The notes: a model not told the origin generated them from the sequence alone. DNA of 60,648 bases from an uncultured Lachnospiraceae bacterium (GCA_900316805.1 ONEJ01000059.1:1-60648); one strand, 5' to 3'. Positions 45,252 through 55,127 are shown, counted from the stretch's first letter. Numbers and translations are program-made.

Positions 45252-46967
45252 TCAGAACCCTGCCACATAGATCTGCTGCAGCGCCTGATAGACATCCAGC
45301 GCTCCATATCCCCAGGAGGGATTGGGGTATTCCCTCCCCATCTGACACCTGCAGCCCCGGATCAGAATATTCCCGATCTCGACAGAATTGAGAGCAATAT
45401 CATTCCGCCTTACATCCCCCCACTCCAGAAGCTGGGCACAGGCTCCTGCCGTAATGGCAGCTGCCGCGCTGGTGCCTGTTATGGTGGTGGGATTTCCCCG
45501 GATTCCGATTGCCGCAACGCTGACGGCAGGCGCATTAAAATCCGGTTTCACAGAACCGGACACCGTAAATCCTCTTCCGGAGTTTAAGTACAGACTTCCA
45601 TCTGTACTCTGGTAGCCCCCCACCGAAATGGGAATTGCGGCGGTGGATGGAATCGTCAATGTCGTATCCGGATCCGGCCGCAGGAAAATCACATCCTTCT
45701 CCAGCATCCCCTGCATGGGAAGCCAGATATGAAATCTCCCGGTTATGGTTGTATCCGGGTAGACATACAGTGTCCAGACGCCTCTGGCTGCACGGTCAAA
45801 TCTGACAAAAACCAGCTGGTCTCCTCTGGTTCTTCCTACCGTCCGGTAGTCAATTTCCACACTGGTATTCTCCAGAACAAAATCATGTACCTGATGCCCG
45901 CCGGATCTTGTTGGAATTCCGGGCATAAGGGTTCCACCCGGAGACCGGACGGACACCAGAAACAATTCCGGTGCGCTGGCCCACAGTTCCAGATAAAAAC
46001 CTCTCATGTTTTCCTCCACATTGATTTCTACCGTGACAGGGCTCTCCGTTACATTGTCCGATCTTCCATTGCTGATTCCATAAAAATGATGGCGGGCTGC
46101 TGCCTCATTACCCGTTGCCGTCACAATGCACCGACGCCACAACCCACCAATGTAATTCAGATACTCTGACAGTACACTGGCTCCGGAGCGGCTTCCGTTG
46201 TTGGTTCCAAGCCCCAGACATATGACCAGAGGCTGACCATATTCCTCTGCCTTTTTCTCCAGATAGGCTACCGCCGCCATAATGTCATTTTCCTGAAAAA
46301 CCAGTTTATCCTCAGGTATATAGAAAAATTCCTTCAGATACGGCTTCGCCGGCTTCAGCTTCACCACCAGAATATCCGCAAGGGGTGCACCTCCTGTAAA
46401 ATTGGCCGCAGGATCCTCGCTCCCACAGGCTATACTGGCCAAAGCTGTTCCATGCCCCTGTTCATCTCTCTGGGGAACCAGTTCTCCCGGATTTTGTGAC
46501 CGAAGTGCCTTGTTGATCTGTTCTCTCGTGTATTCCACCCCATAGGCAAAGCCCTCCGGAAGCATCTGTTCATTTTCGGGCACCCCTGTCTGATCCCAAA
46601 TGGCACGGATCCTGGTACTCCCATCCCCGTAGCGGAAGCAGGCATTTTCATAGGCGATTCCCGTATCCACGAAGCCAACAAGAACACCCTGTCCGCGAAG
46701 GGACAGGGTGCTTTGTGTCTGCAGCTTTATGATTCCGCTCTCTTCCAGTGCTGTCGTATCTAACAGACCAAAGCATTTGGGAATTGCAGAGTAGGTATAG
46801 CCCTCGATACTCAAGGGTCCCCCCCGCTGCCTGTTATAATAATAAATCTGATAGGAGTCACTGATTGGCTGCACACAGTCGGGTGCAAAAATCTCCCGCT
46901 CCAAATACTCCCTTGGGATAATCACATCATAGGTGTCATCGGATTTGATGATTTCATCACAGGTCAT
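45252..46967 (-). CDS. Subtilisin-like S8 protease (Csp-like)
   Basis: A 571-residue S8 peptidase related to the clostridial germination proteases CspA/B/C. The catalytic triad is complete: Asp101 (GFVDTGIAY), His172 (DEQGHGTALAS) and Ser500 (TGTSAAAAITAG). A jelly-roll-like insertion lies between His and Ser (about residues 300-470). There is no signal peptide or clear long prodomain; about 85 residues precede the catalytic domain. CspC-type pseudoproteases lack triad residues, so this is the active type. No SleC-like substrate gene is nearby. ATG at 46967 chosen over a TTG two codons earlier because of GGGG spacing. Confidence 0.85.
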   Translation of the reverse strand: MTCDEIIKSDDTYDVIIPREYLEREIFAPDCVQPISDSYQIYYYNRQRGGPLSIEGYTYSAIPKCFGLLDTTALEESGIIKLQTQSTLSLRGQGVLVGFVDTGIAYENACFRYGDGSTRIRAIWDQTGVPENEQMLPEGFAYGVEYTREQINKALRSQNPGELVPQRDEQGHGTALASIACGSEDPAANFTGGAPLADILVVKLKPAKPYLKEFFYIPEDKLVFQENDIMAAVAYLEKKAEEYGQPLVICLGLGTNNGSRSGASVLSEYLNYIGGLWRRCIVTATGNEAAARHHFYGISNGRSDNVTESPVTVEINVEENMRGFYLELWASAPELFLVSVRSPGGTLMPGIPTRSGGHQVHDFVLENTSVEIDYRTVGRTRGDQLVFVRFDRAARGVWTLYVYPDTTITGRFHIWLPMQGMLEKDVIFLRPDPDTTLTIPSTAAIPISVGGYQSTDGSLYLNSGRGFTVSGSVKPDFNAPAVSVAAIGIRGNPTTITGTSAAAAITAGACAQLLEWGDVRRNDIALNSVEIGNILIRGCRCQMGREYPNPSWGYGALDVYQALQQIYVAGF

Positions 46968-47023
46968 ACACAAGCCCCTTATTTCCTTCTGTAACAGTCT
47001 ATGATTTCTTTTCCGGAATATGA

Positions 47024-49429
47024 CTATTTGTCCTTCCGAAGGCTTCTGCTGTCATGGCAGGTAAAATACAGAACCTGATACTCCTGTGCAATTTTATGTA
47101 ACAGTTCCCGTCCGTGATCCACTTTTTCCTCATCCAGATTGACAAAAGGATCATCCAACACCAGAAACGGTTTTTCATCCGGATACATGGCATCCACCAG
47201 AGCCAGACGCATACAGATTCCCAGAAGATCCTGGTATCCTGCGGAAAGCCACTTGCTGTCACGCATTTCCCCCTGCTCCTTTACCTGGACATCAATATTG
47301 GCATTGACCATGTAATCACTTTCCATATCCCCGGTCAACAGCTGGTAATATTTTCCGAAACCATTTTCAATAGGCCCAAGATAACGGGCACTGAACTGCT
47401 CCTTGGCATTTTGCAGGAAATCCTGCGTCATGCCTAAGATTTCAAATTTTTCCGTCTCAATTCTCTGTTGTTCCATACAGATGGAAAGCTGCTGCTGTTT
47501 TTCATCTCTTACATCCAGCTGCTCCTGCAGATCCTCCAGCTGGTGCCGGTACTGCTCAATGCCGTCCCGTACTTCCTCGATCCGCTCGTCCACATCCTGG
47601 ATCATCCGGTTTAATTCATCCAGCGGATAAGGACACTGGTTTTTGATTTCAAACTGTGCGATATCATTTTCCCGCTCAAACAGCTTCTTTTTCTCTAATG
47701 CGGCGTCATAATCCTTCTGGGCGATACGGTATTCTGCGGCCTTCAGCTGCATTCTTCCAATGCCGCCGGTAATATCCTCGCCAAGCACCATCTCCGTCTC
47801 CCGTCCGAAGGAAACCAGTTCCTCCTGGGTACGGTCAAACTCTTCCTTTGCCGCCTGACACCGGAGTTCTCTTGCCTTCAGGCGCTCATAATCCTGCAGC
47901 TGTCCCTTAAGCTCATAGAGCCTTGTCCGGGCAGAAGCCACATCACAAACCACATGATAACGTCCAAAAAAAGCGGTGGTTCTGTCCTCAATGCGTTTCA
48001 TCTCCAAAGCCGCCTGATCCATGGTTTTTTGGATTTCCTCCACCGGCTCATGGAGTTTCCTTTCTTCTTCCAGCTGCCTTTCCTTTTTCTCTTCTATGGC
48101 CTTGGCATCCTTTGCAATCATAGCCTTACGCATATAAATCAAAAGCGCGCCGATGACGGCTGTCACCACTGCACCGATCATAGCCGGAAGGAAAAAGGCT
48201 TTCGGAATCAGCGAAGTCAGGTTAAAAAGCATACCGGCAATAACAGCCGCTGCCACAAGCAGGATTCCGGCAATCAGCAATGGCTTTCGCTCAGAAACCG
48301 CCTCTTCTTTTTCATCGCGCTTAATAGCCATGGCTTCAAAATAAGAGATCTTGGTTTCCAGCTGGGATTTTTCCTCCTTGAGTTTCGCCAGACGATCCAG
48401 TTCCTTTTCCGTATCCGCTAATTCCTTCTCCGAAGGTGTCCGCTCCGCGAACATACCGGAAAGCCGGTTATACTGGGTCTGTTCCTCATCCGTCAGGCCA
48501 AGATTGTGAATCGTTGTCTTAAGGACTCCCAGCATCTGTATCTGCTGGTTCTTTTCCACGAATTCCTGATCCCTGGGCACTCGCCCGGGGAACATCCTCT
48601 GGTAAGATGCCAGCTTCTTCTGCTTCTGCTCTTCCTCCTGACACAAGGTCTCGTAGGTGTTCTTTAAACTTTCCCTGCGGCTCTCCTCACTGGCAAGCTG
48701 AAGGGCCTTGGCATACTGACTGCGGATCCCCATAAGCTCCGTCCGCTGCTTTTGCTTTTCGGAAAGCTTCTCCGAGAGCTCCTTCGCCGCAGTCTCTGCT
48801 GCATCATAGCTGCGCAGCTCCTCCGTCAAGAGCGTGATTGTATTCTTTCTCTTTCGGATAGAACCGGTGGCCCGATCCGGTGACAGTTTGTTCATCCGGT
48901 CATGGATCCGTTTCTGGGCCGTCTCAAAATTGTTGATGTCATTGGTATTCTCCACCAGATTGCCAAGCTTTGCATTAATGGCGTCTGTGGATCCGCACTC
49001 ACAGTCGTTCTGGGCGATGAAGGCACTCCTTTTAAAAGAGGTACTGTCCAGACCAAAAATCTCCACCCCGATGTCCGAAGAAAAATCATGGGACTCCAGA
49101 TTGGTGCTTAAGTCATACAGGTGAAAGGAATCCGTCTTCTCTGTCCGCCCAAAGGTTCTGTTGATGCGATAGGTTCGATCCTGATAGGAAAAATCCAATG
49201 TTCCACCATAGGTTCCCCCCTGCCACGGACGGTATACCACACGCTCCTTATCAAAAGCCCCCGACTCTTTCTTGGAATCAAATCCATAGAACATGACCCG
49301 TAAGAAAGCAGCCAGCGTACTCTTGCCCCAGGCGTTCGGCTCATGGAAAAGGTTGAAGCCTTCTGTAAAATCAATTGTCACATCGGAAAGCTTTCCGAAA
49401 TTTTCAATATGACAGGAAATCAGTTTCAT
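47024..49429 (-). CDS. SbcC/Rad50-like AAA ATPase (YhaN-type)
   Basis: An 801-residue SMC-like ATPase. The N-terminal MKLISCHIENFGKLSDVTID and Walker A (EPNAWGKSTL) and the C-terminal Walker B (LVLDDPFVNLD) flank long coiled coils. The middle has two hydrophobic segments (about residues 370-425), unlike SbcC but like YhaN-type proteins, so membrane association is likely. It starts three bases after the phosphoesterase gene stop, and GGAGGAG lies in that gene's end. The pair probably acts on DNA ends, by analogy with SbcCD/Rad50-Mre11. Confidence 0.82.
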   Translation of the reverse strand: MKLISCHIENFGKLSDVTIDFTEGFNLFHEPNAWGKSTLAAFLRVMFYGFDSKKESGAFDKERVVYRPWQGGTYGGTLDFSYQDRTYRINRTFGRTEKTDSFHLYDLSTNLESHDFSSDIGVEIFGLDSTSFKRSAFIAQNDCECGSTDAINAKLGNLVENTNDINNFETAQKRIHDRMNKLSPDRATGSIRKRKNTITLLTEELRSYDAAETAAKELSEKLSEKQKQRTELMGIRSQYAKALQLASEESRRESLKNTYETLCQEEEQKQKKLASYQRMFPGRVPRDQEFVEKNQQIQMLGVLKTTIHNLGLTDEEQTQYNRLSGMFAERTPSEKELADTEKELDRLAKLKEEKSQLETKISYFEAMAIKRDEKEEAVSERKPLLIAGILLVAAAVIAGMLFNLTSLIPKAFFLPAMIGAVVTAVIGALLIYMRKAMIAKDAKAIEEKKERQLEEERKLHEPVEEIQKTMDQAALEMKRIEDRTTAFFGRYHVVCDVASARTRLYELKGQLQDYERLKARELRCQAAKEEFDRTQEELVSFGRETEMVLGEDITGGIGRMQLKAAEYRIAQKDYDAALEKKKLFERENDIAQFEIKNQCPYPLDELNRMIQDVDERIEEVRDGIEQYRHQLEDLQEQLDVRDEKQQQLSICMEQQRIETEKFEILGMTQDFLQNAKEQFSARYLGPIENGFGKYYQLLTGDMESDYMVNANIDVQVKEQGEMRDSKWLSAGYQDLLGICMRLALVDAMYPDEKPFLVLDDPFVNLDEEKVDHGRELLHKIAQEYQVLYFTCHDSRSLRKDK

Positions 49430-49432
49430 AAG

Positions 49433-50521
49433 CTATATCTCCTCCCCGGATAATGCGTCAATGCCGCACCGAATCACCTGTGTCTTCTGTCCCTCCGATA
49501 AATCTGAGCCAAGCACCATACGGATAAATTCCCCCTTCAGGGAAGCATCCTTCTCATACTCGCTGTATTCCACCCGAAGACGCGTCTGATCCTCCACTTT
49601 CTCAAAGTAGAAATAATCCGTAAACAGATCCTGCAGATAGTCACAGTTAATCTCTGTGTCCACGCCAACTTCTCCCTTTAGAACAAATTTCACCATGCTG
49701 CCGGAAGCATAAGCCGCTTTATCCACCGCCTGTTCCATACGAACCGCCGCCTCCTGGGTTGTCTGTACCCCGGATACATCCACGGGAAGCGTATATAAGG
49801 TCCTGGAAGCAATGGGAACAAAGTCTGTTTTCACAGATCTTGTCTGTTCATCGATATTCAGAAGCACAAAGCCCTTTTTGCCGCACTCATCAAAGCCACG
49901 TCCCTCCAGACAGCCCGGGTAACAGAAGATTCCCCTGTTGTCCAGCACGCCCTGTACAAAGCTGTGGATATGTCCCAGGGCAAGGTAGTCAATATTGTGA
50001 TTGCGAAGTTCGTTTAATCCAATCCGCTCCACCTGATCTGCGCTACGGTACTCATCCGTCTGTCCGTGAAGGGTAACAATATTGATATCCTCCTGATTCA
50101 AAACGAGGGAATTGCTGACCACCGCCCCGTTTCTTTCTGACAGTTCAAGACCGGAAACTACCACATTTCCATAGCGGTAAGAGGTCCATTCCTCCTCGAA
50201 AAAAAGCAGGTTCGATGGAATTTCCTCCAGCTTTGAGAGGAAATTATCGCTGTCATGATTCCCCTTCAGATAAAGGAAATCAATCTGAGGATTGGTACAG
50301 ATCAGATCGTTCACCGTATTTCGCGCAAGGGCCGATACGTTGCGTGTATCAAAAAGATCTCCGGCGATCAGGATCGCCCGCACATCATTTTTCCTGGCAT
50401 ACTCCACCATACGGGTAAAGGTTCTCAGCAGCTCCTTTCTCCGTTCCACCGCCTGAGCCTTGTCCAGATTGGATGTCATTCTGGAATCCAGGTGCAGATC
50501 TGCACAGTGAATTATTTTCAT
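49433..50521 (-). CDS. SbcD/Mre11-like metallophosphoesterase (YhaO-type)
   Basis: A 362-residue nuclease-family protein with the metal motifs of Mre11/SbcD in order: CADLHLDS (Asp8, His10), AGDLFDTRNV, LKGNHDSDN and LALGHIHSF. The C-terminal third contains an extra alpha/beta part (TLPVDVSGVQTTQEAAVR). It is immediately upstream of the YhaN-type ATPase and translationally linked to it. Processing of stalled or broken DNA is inferred from the family. The start ATG is preceded by GGAGGG. Confidence 0.85.
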   Translation of the reverse strand: MKIIHCADLHLDSRMTSNLDKAQAVERRKELLRTFTRMVEYARKNDVRAILIAGDLFDTRNVSALARNTVNDLICTNPQIDFLYLKGNHDSDNFLSKLEEIPSNLLFFEEEWTSYRYGNVVVSGLELSERNGAVVSNSLVLNQEDINIVTLHGQTDEYRSADQVERIGLNELRNHNIDYLALGHIHSFVQGVLDNRGIFCYPGCLEGRGFDECGKKGFVLLNIDEQTRSVKTDFVPIASRTLYTLPVDVSGVQTTQEAAVRMEQAVDKAAYASGSMVKFVLKGEVGVDTEINCDYLQDLFTDYFYFEKVEDQTRLRVEYSEYEKDASLKGEFIRMVLGSDLSEGQKTQVIRCGIDALSGEEI

Positions 50522-50536
50522 ACTCCCCCTCCTTTA

Positions 50537-51946
50537 TCAAACACCGGCAGAGGACTGTCCAATGGCGGCAACACCCCGCATCTCGATTACCGGGCCGCCC
50601 TTTTTTTCCACATAATCCTCTGTAATGATCACTCTGCCAATATTGTCATCTTTCGGAATCTCATACATAGTGTCCAGCATAAATTCTTCAATGATGGCAC
50701 GAAGCGCTCTGGCGCCTACCTTCTTTTCCTTTGCCTTCTTCGCAATGGCGTGAAGGGCTCCCTCCTCGAAAACAAGATCCACCTCATCCATTGCCAGAAG
50801 CTTCCGGTATTGCTTTACAATCGCATTCTTCGGCTCTTTTAGAATTTTCACCAGCATATCCTCCGTCAGTGCCTCCAGGGAGAACAGAATCGGAAGGCGT
50901 CCCAAAAATTCCGGAATCATACCGAACTTTCTCACATCCTCCACCGTCACCTGACAGAGCAAATTTTCTTCATTGTCGTATTTATCTTTCAGATCTGCCT
51001 TAAATCCGATGGAGGCCTCCTTGTTCAGGCGCTCCTTGATGATCTCCTCCAGCTCCGGGAAGGCACCCCCACAGATGAACAGAATATTTTTGGTGTCAAT
51101 CGTTGTCATGGGAACCATGGCATTCTTGCTGCTGGCGCCCACCGGCACCTCCACCTCGGCTCCCTCCAGAAGCTTTAGCATTCCCTGCTGCACGGACTCG
51201 CCACTCACATCTCTCTGGTTGGCATTGCGCTTCTTGGCAATCTTGTCAATCTCATCAATAAAAATGATGCCATGCTCTGCCCGCTCCACATCATTATCCG
51301 CGGCGGCAAGCAGCTTGCTGACTACACTCTCGATATCATCACCAATATAACCGGCCTCCGTCAGGGAGGTAGCATCCGTAATGGCAAGCGGCACATCCAG
51401 AAGCCTTGCCAGAGTCTTAACCAGATAGGTCTTACCGGATCCCGTGGGACCGATCATCAGCATATTGGATTTCTCAATCTCGACCCCATCCTTGTCATCG
51501 CTCATTACCCGCTTATAATGGTTATACACCGCTACAGACATGATTTTCTTTGCCTGCTCCTGACCTACTACATAATCATCCAGACTGGCTTTAATCTTAT
51601 GAGGCGCCGGAATGGAATGGATATCCAGAACCGGTGTCTCCCTCTTTTCTTTCGGTTTTTTCTTTTTTATCTTCTGGGTTTTAGGGATTCCCCCCGGAAA
51701 ATCTGCAAGATTGATCAGACTGATATTGGGCATCTTACCCATATTCATGTTCATCATATCATTCATGTTCAATCCGCTGGAACTCATGGCATCTAAGGTC
51801 TTCTGCATACAGTCATTGCATATGCAGATATCCCCCTGAATATGGATCATCGGGCCGGCAACGGACTCCGGTCTTCTGCAGATATAGCAAATGTCCTCGT
51901 ACTCCTTGGACTTAGCCTCTTCCTCATTATTCTGGTTCTCAGACAT
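50537..51946 (-). CDS. clpX: ClpX-type AAA+ unfoldase, divergent
   Basis: A 469-residue unfoldase. The N-terminal zinc domain has Cys20, Cys23, Cys43 and Cys46. Walker A is GPTGSGKT (166-173), Walker B IIFIDEID. The pore loop is GYIG instead of the standard GYVG (199-202). The ClpP-binding IGF loop is kept (313-315). The RKH loop (normally GGRKHP) is absent: the region is VGASSKNAMVPM (269-280). Met-rich sequence at residues 56-72 and a KKKK stretch at 95-98 form an unusual linker. No clpP or tig neighbours it. I suspect a second, specialised ClpX rather than the housekeeping copy. Confidence 0.8.
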   Translation of the reverse strand: MSENQNNEEEAKSKEYEDICYICRRPESVAGPMIHIQGDICICNDCMQKTLDAMSSSGLNMNDMMNMNMGKMPNISLINLADFPGGIPKTQKIKKKKPKEKRETPVLDIHSIPAPHKIKASLDDYVVGQEQAKKIMSVAVYNHYKRVMSDDKDGVEIEKSNMLMIGPTGSGKTYLVKTLARLLDVPLAITDATSLTEAGYIGDDIESVVSKLLAAADNDVERAEHGIIFIDEIDKIAKKRNANQRDVSGESVQQGMLKLLEGAEVEVPVGASSKNAMVPMTTIDTKNILFICGGAFPELEEIIKERLNKEASIGFKADLKDKYDNEENLLCQVTVEDVRKFGMIPEFLGRLPILFSLEALTEDMLVKILKEPKNAIVKQYRKLLAMDEVDLVFEEGALHAIAKKAKEKKVGARALRAIIEEFMLDTMYEIPKDDNIGRVIITEDYVEKKGGPVIEMRGVAAIGQSSAGV

Positions 51947-51971
51947 TGTTATGTACTCCTTTATTCATTGA

Positions 51972-52014
51972 TACAGAACCATCTTACTGCCACAAGGCAA
52001 AAGATGGCTCTGTA
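51972..52014. terminator. Long hairpin between gatB and clpX
   Basis: TACAGAACCATCTT and AAGATGGCTCTGTA pair at 13 of 14 positions, with an inner TGCC/GGCA stem. It lies between the gatB stop and the clpX ribosome binding site on the minus strand. No U-run follows, so an attenuating or processing hairpin is as likely as a terminator. Confidence 0.5.
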
Positions 52015-52090
52015 TATCACAATTATACGACACCGGTACCCTAAAGACAAGCCGAAAACCTTGATTTCACACTTCTTTTAGAATTATTTG

Positions 52091-53521
52091 TTATAAAATC
52101 TCTTTTAATATTTTATTGACAATTCCCGGATTCGCCTTACCCTTTGTAGCTTTCATGGTCTGTCCCACCAAAAATCCGATGGCCTTCTCCTTACCATTAT
52201 GGTAATCCTCCACCGACTGCGGATTGTCCTTCACAATCTGCTCGATGGTAGCGCGAAGAGCGTCCTCATCATTGTCACTCTTAAGGCCATGCTCCTCCAC
52301 ATACTTTTCCGGATCCACATCCGACGCAAAGATCTGTTCAAATACTTCCTTAGCCACAGATCCGTTGATGGTTCCAGCCTCCGTCATCTCAATGAGCTTT
52401 GCCAGATTGGCAGGTGAGAATTTCAGATCTACTGCATCCATGTTATGTTCTTTCAAAAGACGCATGGTTTCACCCATGAGCCAGTTGGAAACCTTCTTCG
52501 GCTTTCCGCAGAGCTTTGTAGCAGCCTCAAAAATATCTGCCAGTCTCTTCTCGGAGGTCAGAATCTGGGCATCATATTCAGGAAGTCCAAATTCTGCTTC
52601 GTACCTTGCCAGCTTCTCATCCCGAAGTTCCGGCTGGCTGTCCTTAATCTGTTGCAGCCACTCATCGCTGATGACAATGGGAACCAGATCCGGTTCCGGG
52701 AAATAACGGTAATCCTGGGCATCCTCCTTGGAACGCATAGCATAGGAATAACCCTGCTCATCGTTCCAGCGGCGGGTCTCCTGCACAACCTTTTCCCCAG
52801 ACTCGATCAAATCGATCTGTCTGGCGGTCTCTGCCTCGATAGCTCTTGCAATAGCCTTGAAGGATCCGATATTCTTCATCTCGGTACGGGTTCCAAACTG
52901 CTCTGCTCCCTTTTCACGGACAGACAGGTTTACATCCGCACGCATGGAGCCCTCCTGCATCTTGCAGTCGCTGGCGCCCAGATACTGAATGATCATGCGA
53001 AGCTTCTCCAGATAAGCGATCACTTCATCGGCAGAGCGCATATCCGGCTCCGACACGATCTCGATCAGTGGCACACCGGAACGGTTGTAATCCACCAGGG
53101 AAACATCTTCCCAGTCATCGTGTACCAGCTTTCCGGCATCCTCCTCCATATGGATCTCATGGATACCGACGGTTTTCTTTCCTGCCGCCGTCTCGATCTC
53201 CACACCGCCGTCGTGGCAGATAGGAAGATACAGCTGGGAAATCTGATAGTTCTGTGGGTTATCCGGATAAAAATAATTTTTCCGGTCGAATTTACAGTAC
53301 TGGTTGATCTGACAGTTGGTGGCAACGCCTACTGCCATAGCATATTCCACCACCTGTTTATTCAGTACCGGAAGGGATCCCGGCATACCGGTACAAACCG
53401 GACAGGTGTGGGTGTTGGGCGCGCTTCCGAAAGCGGTGGAACAGGCACAGAAAATCTTGGTTTTTGTTGCTAATTCTACATGGACCTCAAGTCCGATGAC
53501 GGTTTCATATTCCTTTGACAT
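52091..53521 (-). CDS. gatB: Asp/Glu-tRNA amidotransferase subunit B
   Basis: A 476-residue subunit of GatCAB that binds mischarged tRNA and phosphorylates its Asp or Glu before amidation. Features: YETVIGLEVHVELATKTKIFC at the start, CPVCTGMPGSLPVLNK (zinc-type region), KNYFYPDNPQNYQISQ and SMRADVNLSVR. The tail (about residues 330-476) is the YqeY-like domain (FLVGQTMKATKGKANPGIVNKIL). GGAGAGG precedes the ATG. The gene follows gatA by about 20 bases. Confidence 0.95.
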   Translation of the reverse strand: MSKEYETVIGLEVHVELATKTKIFCACSTAFGSAPNTHTCPVCTGMPGSLPVLNKQVVEYAMAVGVATNCQINQYCKFDRKNYFYPDNPQNYQISQLYLPICHDGGVEIETAAGKKTVGIHEIHMEEDAGKLVHDDWEDVSLVDYNRSGVPLIEIVSEPDMRSADEVIAYLEKLRMIIQYLGASDCKMQEGSMRADVNLSVREKGAEQFGTRTEMKNIGSFKAIARAIEAETARQIDLIESGEKVVQETRRWNDEQGYSYAMRSKEDAQDYRYFPEPDLVPIVISDEWLQQIKDSQPELRDEKLARYEAEFGLPEYDAQILTSEKRLADIFEAATKLCGKPKKVSNWLMGETMRLLKEHNMDAVDLKFSPANLAKLIEMTEAGTINGSVAKEVFEQIFASDVDPEKYVEEHGLKSDNDEDALRATIEQIVKDNPQSVEDYHNGKEKAIGFLVGQTMKATKGKANPGIVNKILKEIL

Positions 53522-53539
53522 GTTCTGACCTCTCCTTTC

Positions 53540-55003
53540 CTACGCCTCTGCCTCTGGGCTGTGTTTATATTCTCTTGTCTGTTCAAAGCTGTAGGCTGCA
53601 CGGATAATATTCTTCTCCTTGAAGCAGTCGCCGATGATCTGCAGACCGATGGGCAGTCCCTTACGGTCCAGACCGCAGGGAACCGTAATTCCCGGAAGAC
53701 CTGCCAGATTGACAGAAACCGTATAGACATCTCCCAGATACATCTTCAGCGGATCACTTAAGGACTCTCCCAGCTTCGGTGCTGTGGTAGGTGCTGCAGG
53801 TCCGAGGATCACGTCATATTTGGCAAACGCCTTGTCAAAGGCCTGCTTGATCAACGCCTTGGTACGAAGTGCTTTCAGATAATAGGCATCGTAATAACCG
53901 GAGCTGAGTACAAAGGAGCCCAGCATAATACGGCGTTTTACCTCTGGTCCGAAGCCCTCGGAACGGGATTTCTTGTACATATTGTGAAGACCCTCGTACT
54001 CCTCGGTACGATAGCCATATTTCACACCATCAAATCTTGCCAGGTTGGAGCTGGCCTCTGCTGCCGCAATGACATAGTAGGCAGGAATGGCATACTCCAC
54101 AAGGCTTAAATCAAATTCTTCCACAATGGCGCCTTTTTCCTCCAGCTTCTTTGCCGCTGCAAGAATGGCAGATTTCACCTCAGGATCCAGCCCATCTCCC
54201 AGATAATCTCTCGGAATACCGATCTTCATACCCTTCACATCATCCACGAGAGCTGAAGTAAAATCCGTATCCTCCCGCTGCACGGAAGTGGAATCCTTTT
54301 TATCATAAGAGGTAATGGTCTCTAAAATCGTTGCACAGTCGGTTACATCCTTTGCCACCGGTCCGATCTGATCCAGAGAAGAACCGTAGGCGATGAGCCC
54401 GTAACGGGAAACGGTACCATAAGTTGGCTTGATACCGGTCACGCCACAGAAGGAGCTGGGTTGACGGATGGATCCGCCGGTATCTGATCCCAGAGCGTAA
54501 AAGCATTCCTCTGCGGCAACTGCTGCACAGCTTCCGCCAGAGGAACCGCCCGGAACGTGCTCGGTGTTCCATGGATTCTTCGTTACGCCAAAGGCAGAAG
54601 TCTCTGTGGTACTTCCCATAGCAAACTCATCCATGTTGGTTTTTCCGATAATAACTGCTCCCGCCTTTTCCAGATTAACCACAGCCTCTGCGGTGTAGGT
54701 GGGTACAAAATTATATAAGATTTTGGAGCTGCAGGTAGTCAGCAGTCCCTTGGTACACATATTATCCTTGATGGCAACCGGTACACCTGCTAAAGGACCG
54801 GTAAATGTACCGTCATCAATCCCCTTCTGAACTTCCTTCGCCCGGGCAAGAGCGCCCTCTTCATCTACGGTCACAAAGGAGTTAATTTTTTCTTCTTTTT
54901 GATGGATTGCATCCAAAGCAGCCCGTGTGGCTTCTTCCACTGTTACTTCGTGGGCTTTTATTTTCTTTCCCAGCTCAACGGCTGTGAGTGATAATAAATT
55001 CAA
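53540..55003 (-). CDS. gatA: Asp/Glu-tRNA amidotransferase subunit A
   Basis: A 487-residue amidase subunit that supplies ammonia from glutamine. The amidase triad is Lys79 (VAIKDNM), cis-Ser154 and Ser178 (GSDTGGSIRQP), with PGGSSGGS between. These numbers match Staphylococcus GatA exactly if translation starts at the TTG at 55003 (reading MNLLSLTAVELG). The site has AAAGGAGG upstream. A frame extending to 55057 adds 18 residues of no match. So I take TTG as the start. It may make gatA a little weaker than its neighbours. Confidence 0.93.
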   Translation of the reverse strand: MNLLSLTAVELGKKIKAHEVTVEEATRAALDAIHQKEEKINSFVTVDEEGALARAKEVQKGIDDGTFTGPLAGVPVAIKDNMCTKGLLTTCSSKILYNFVPTYTAEAVVNLEKAGAVIIGKTNMDEFAMGSTTETSAFGVTKNPWNTEHVPGGSSGGSCAAVAAEECFYALGSDTGGSIRQPSSFCGVTGIKPTYGTVSRYGLIAYGSSLDQIGPVAKDVTDCATILETITSYDKKDSTSVQREDTDFTSALVDDVKGMKIGIPRDYLGDGLDPEVKSAILAAAKKLEEKGAIVEEFDLSLVEYAIPAYYVIAAAEASSNLARFDGVKYGYRTEEYEGLHNMYKKSRSEGFGPEVKRRIMLGSFVLSSGYYDAYYLKALRTKALIKQAFDKAFAKYDVILGPAAPTTAPKLGESLSDPLKMYLGDVYTVSVNLAGLPGITVPCGLDRKGLPIGLQIIGDCFKEKNIIRAAYSFEQTREYKHSPEAEA

Positions 55004-55069
55004 ATCCCTTTTCCTCCTTTCTTGGAAATCGATCCACGCCAAATTTGACTCCGGCAAGTGAATCCATCT

Positions 55070-55124
55070 CTGTGGTACATCTTTGATGTATCACTTTATC
55101 TGTGGTACATCTTTGATGTATCAC
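55070..55124. repeat. Tandem palindromic repeats between gatC and gatA
   Basis: A 25-bp unit CTGTGGTACATCTTTGATGTATCAC occurs twice (from 55070 and from 55100), 30 bp apart. Each unit is a near-perfect palindrome (GTGGTACATC/GATGTATCAC). In the transcript this gives two successive stems of 10 bp with 3-base loops. The location between two subunits suggests an mRNA processing or stability site; a protein-binding operator is possible too. Confidence 0.7.
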
Positions 55125-55127
55125 ATG

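Noticed and set aside
52445-53473. Plus-strand open frame of 342 codons opposite gatB
   Set aside because: Same reason: a mirror of the conserved gatB frame.
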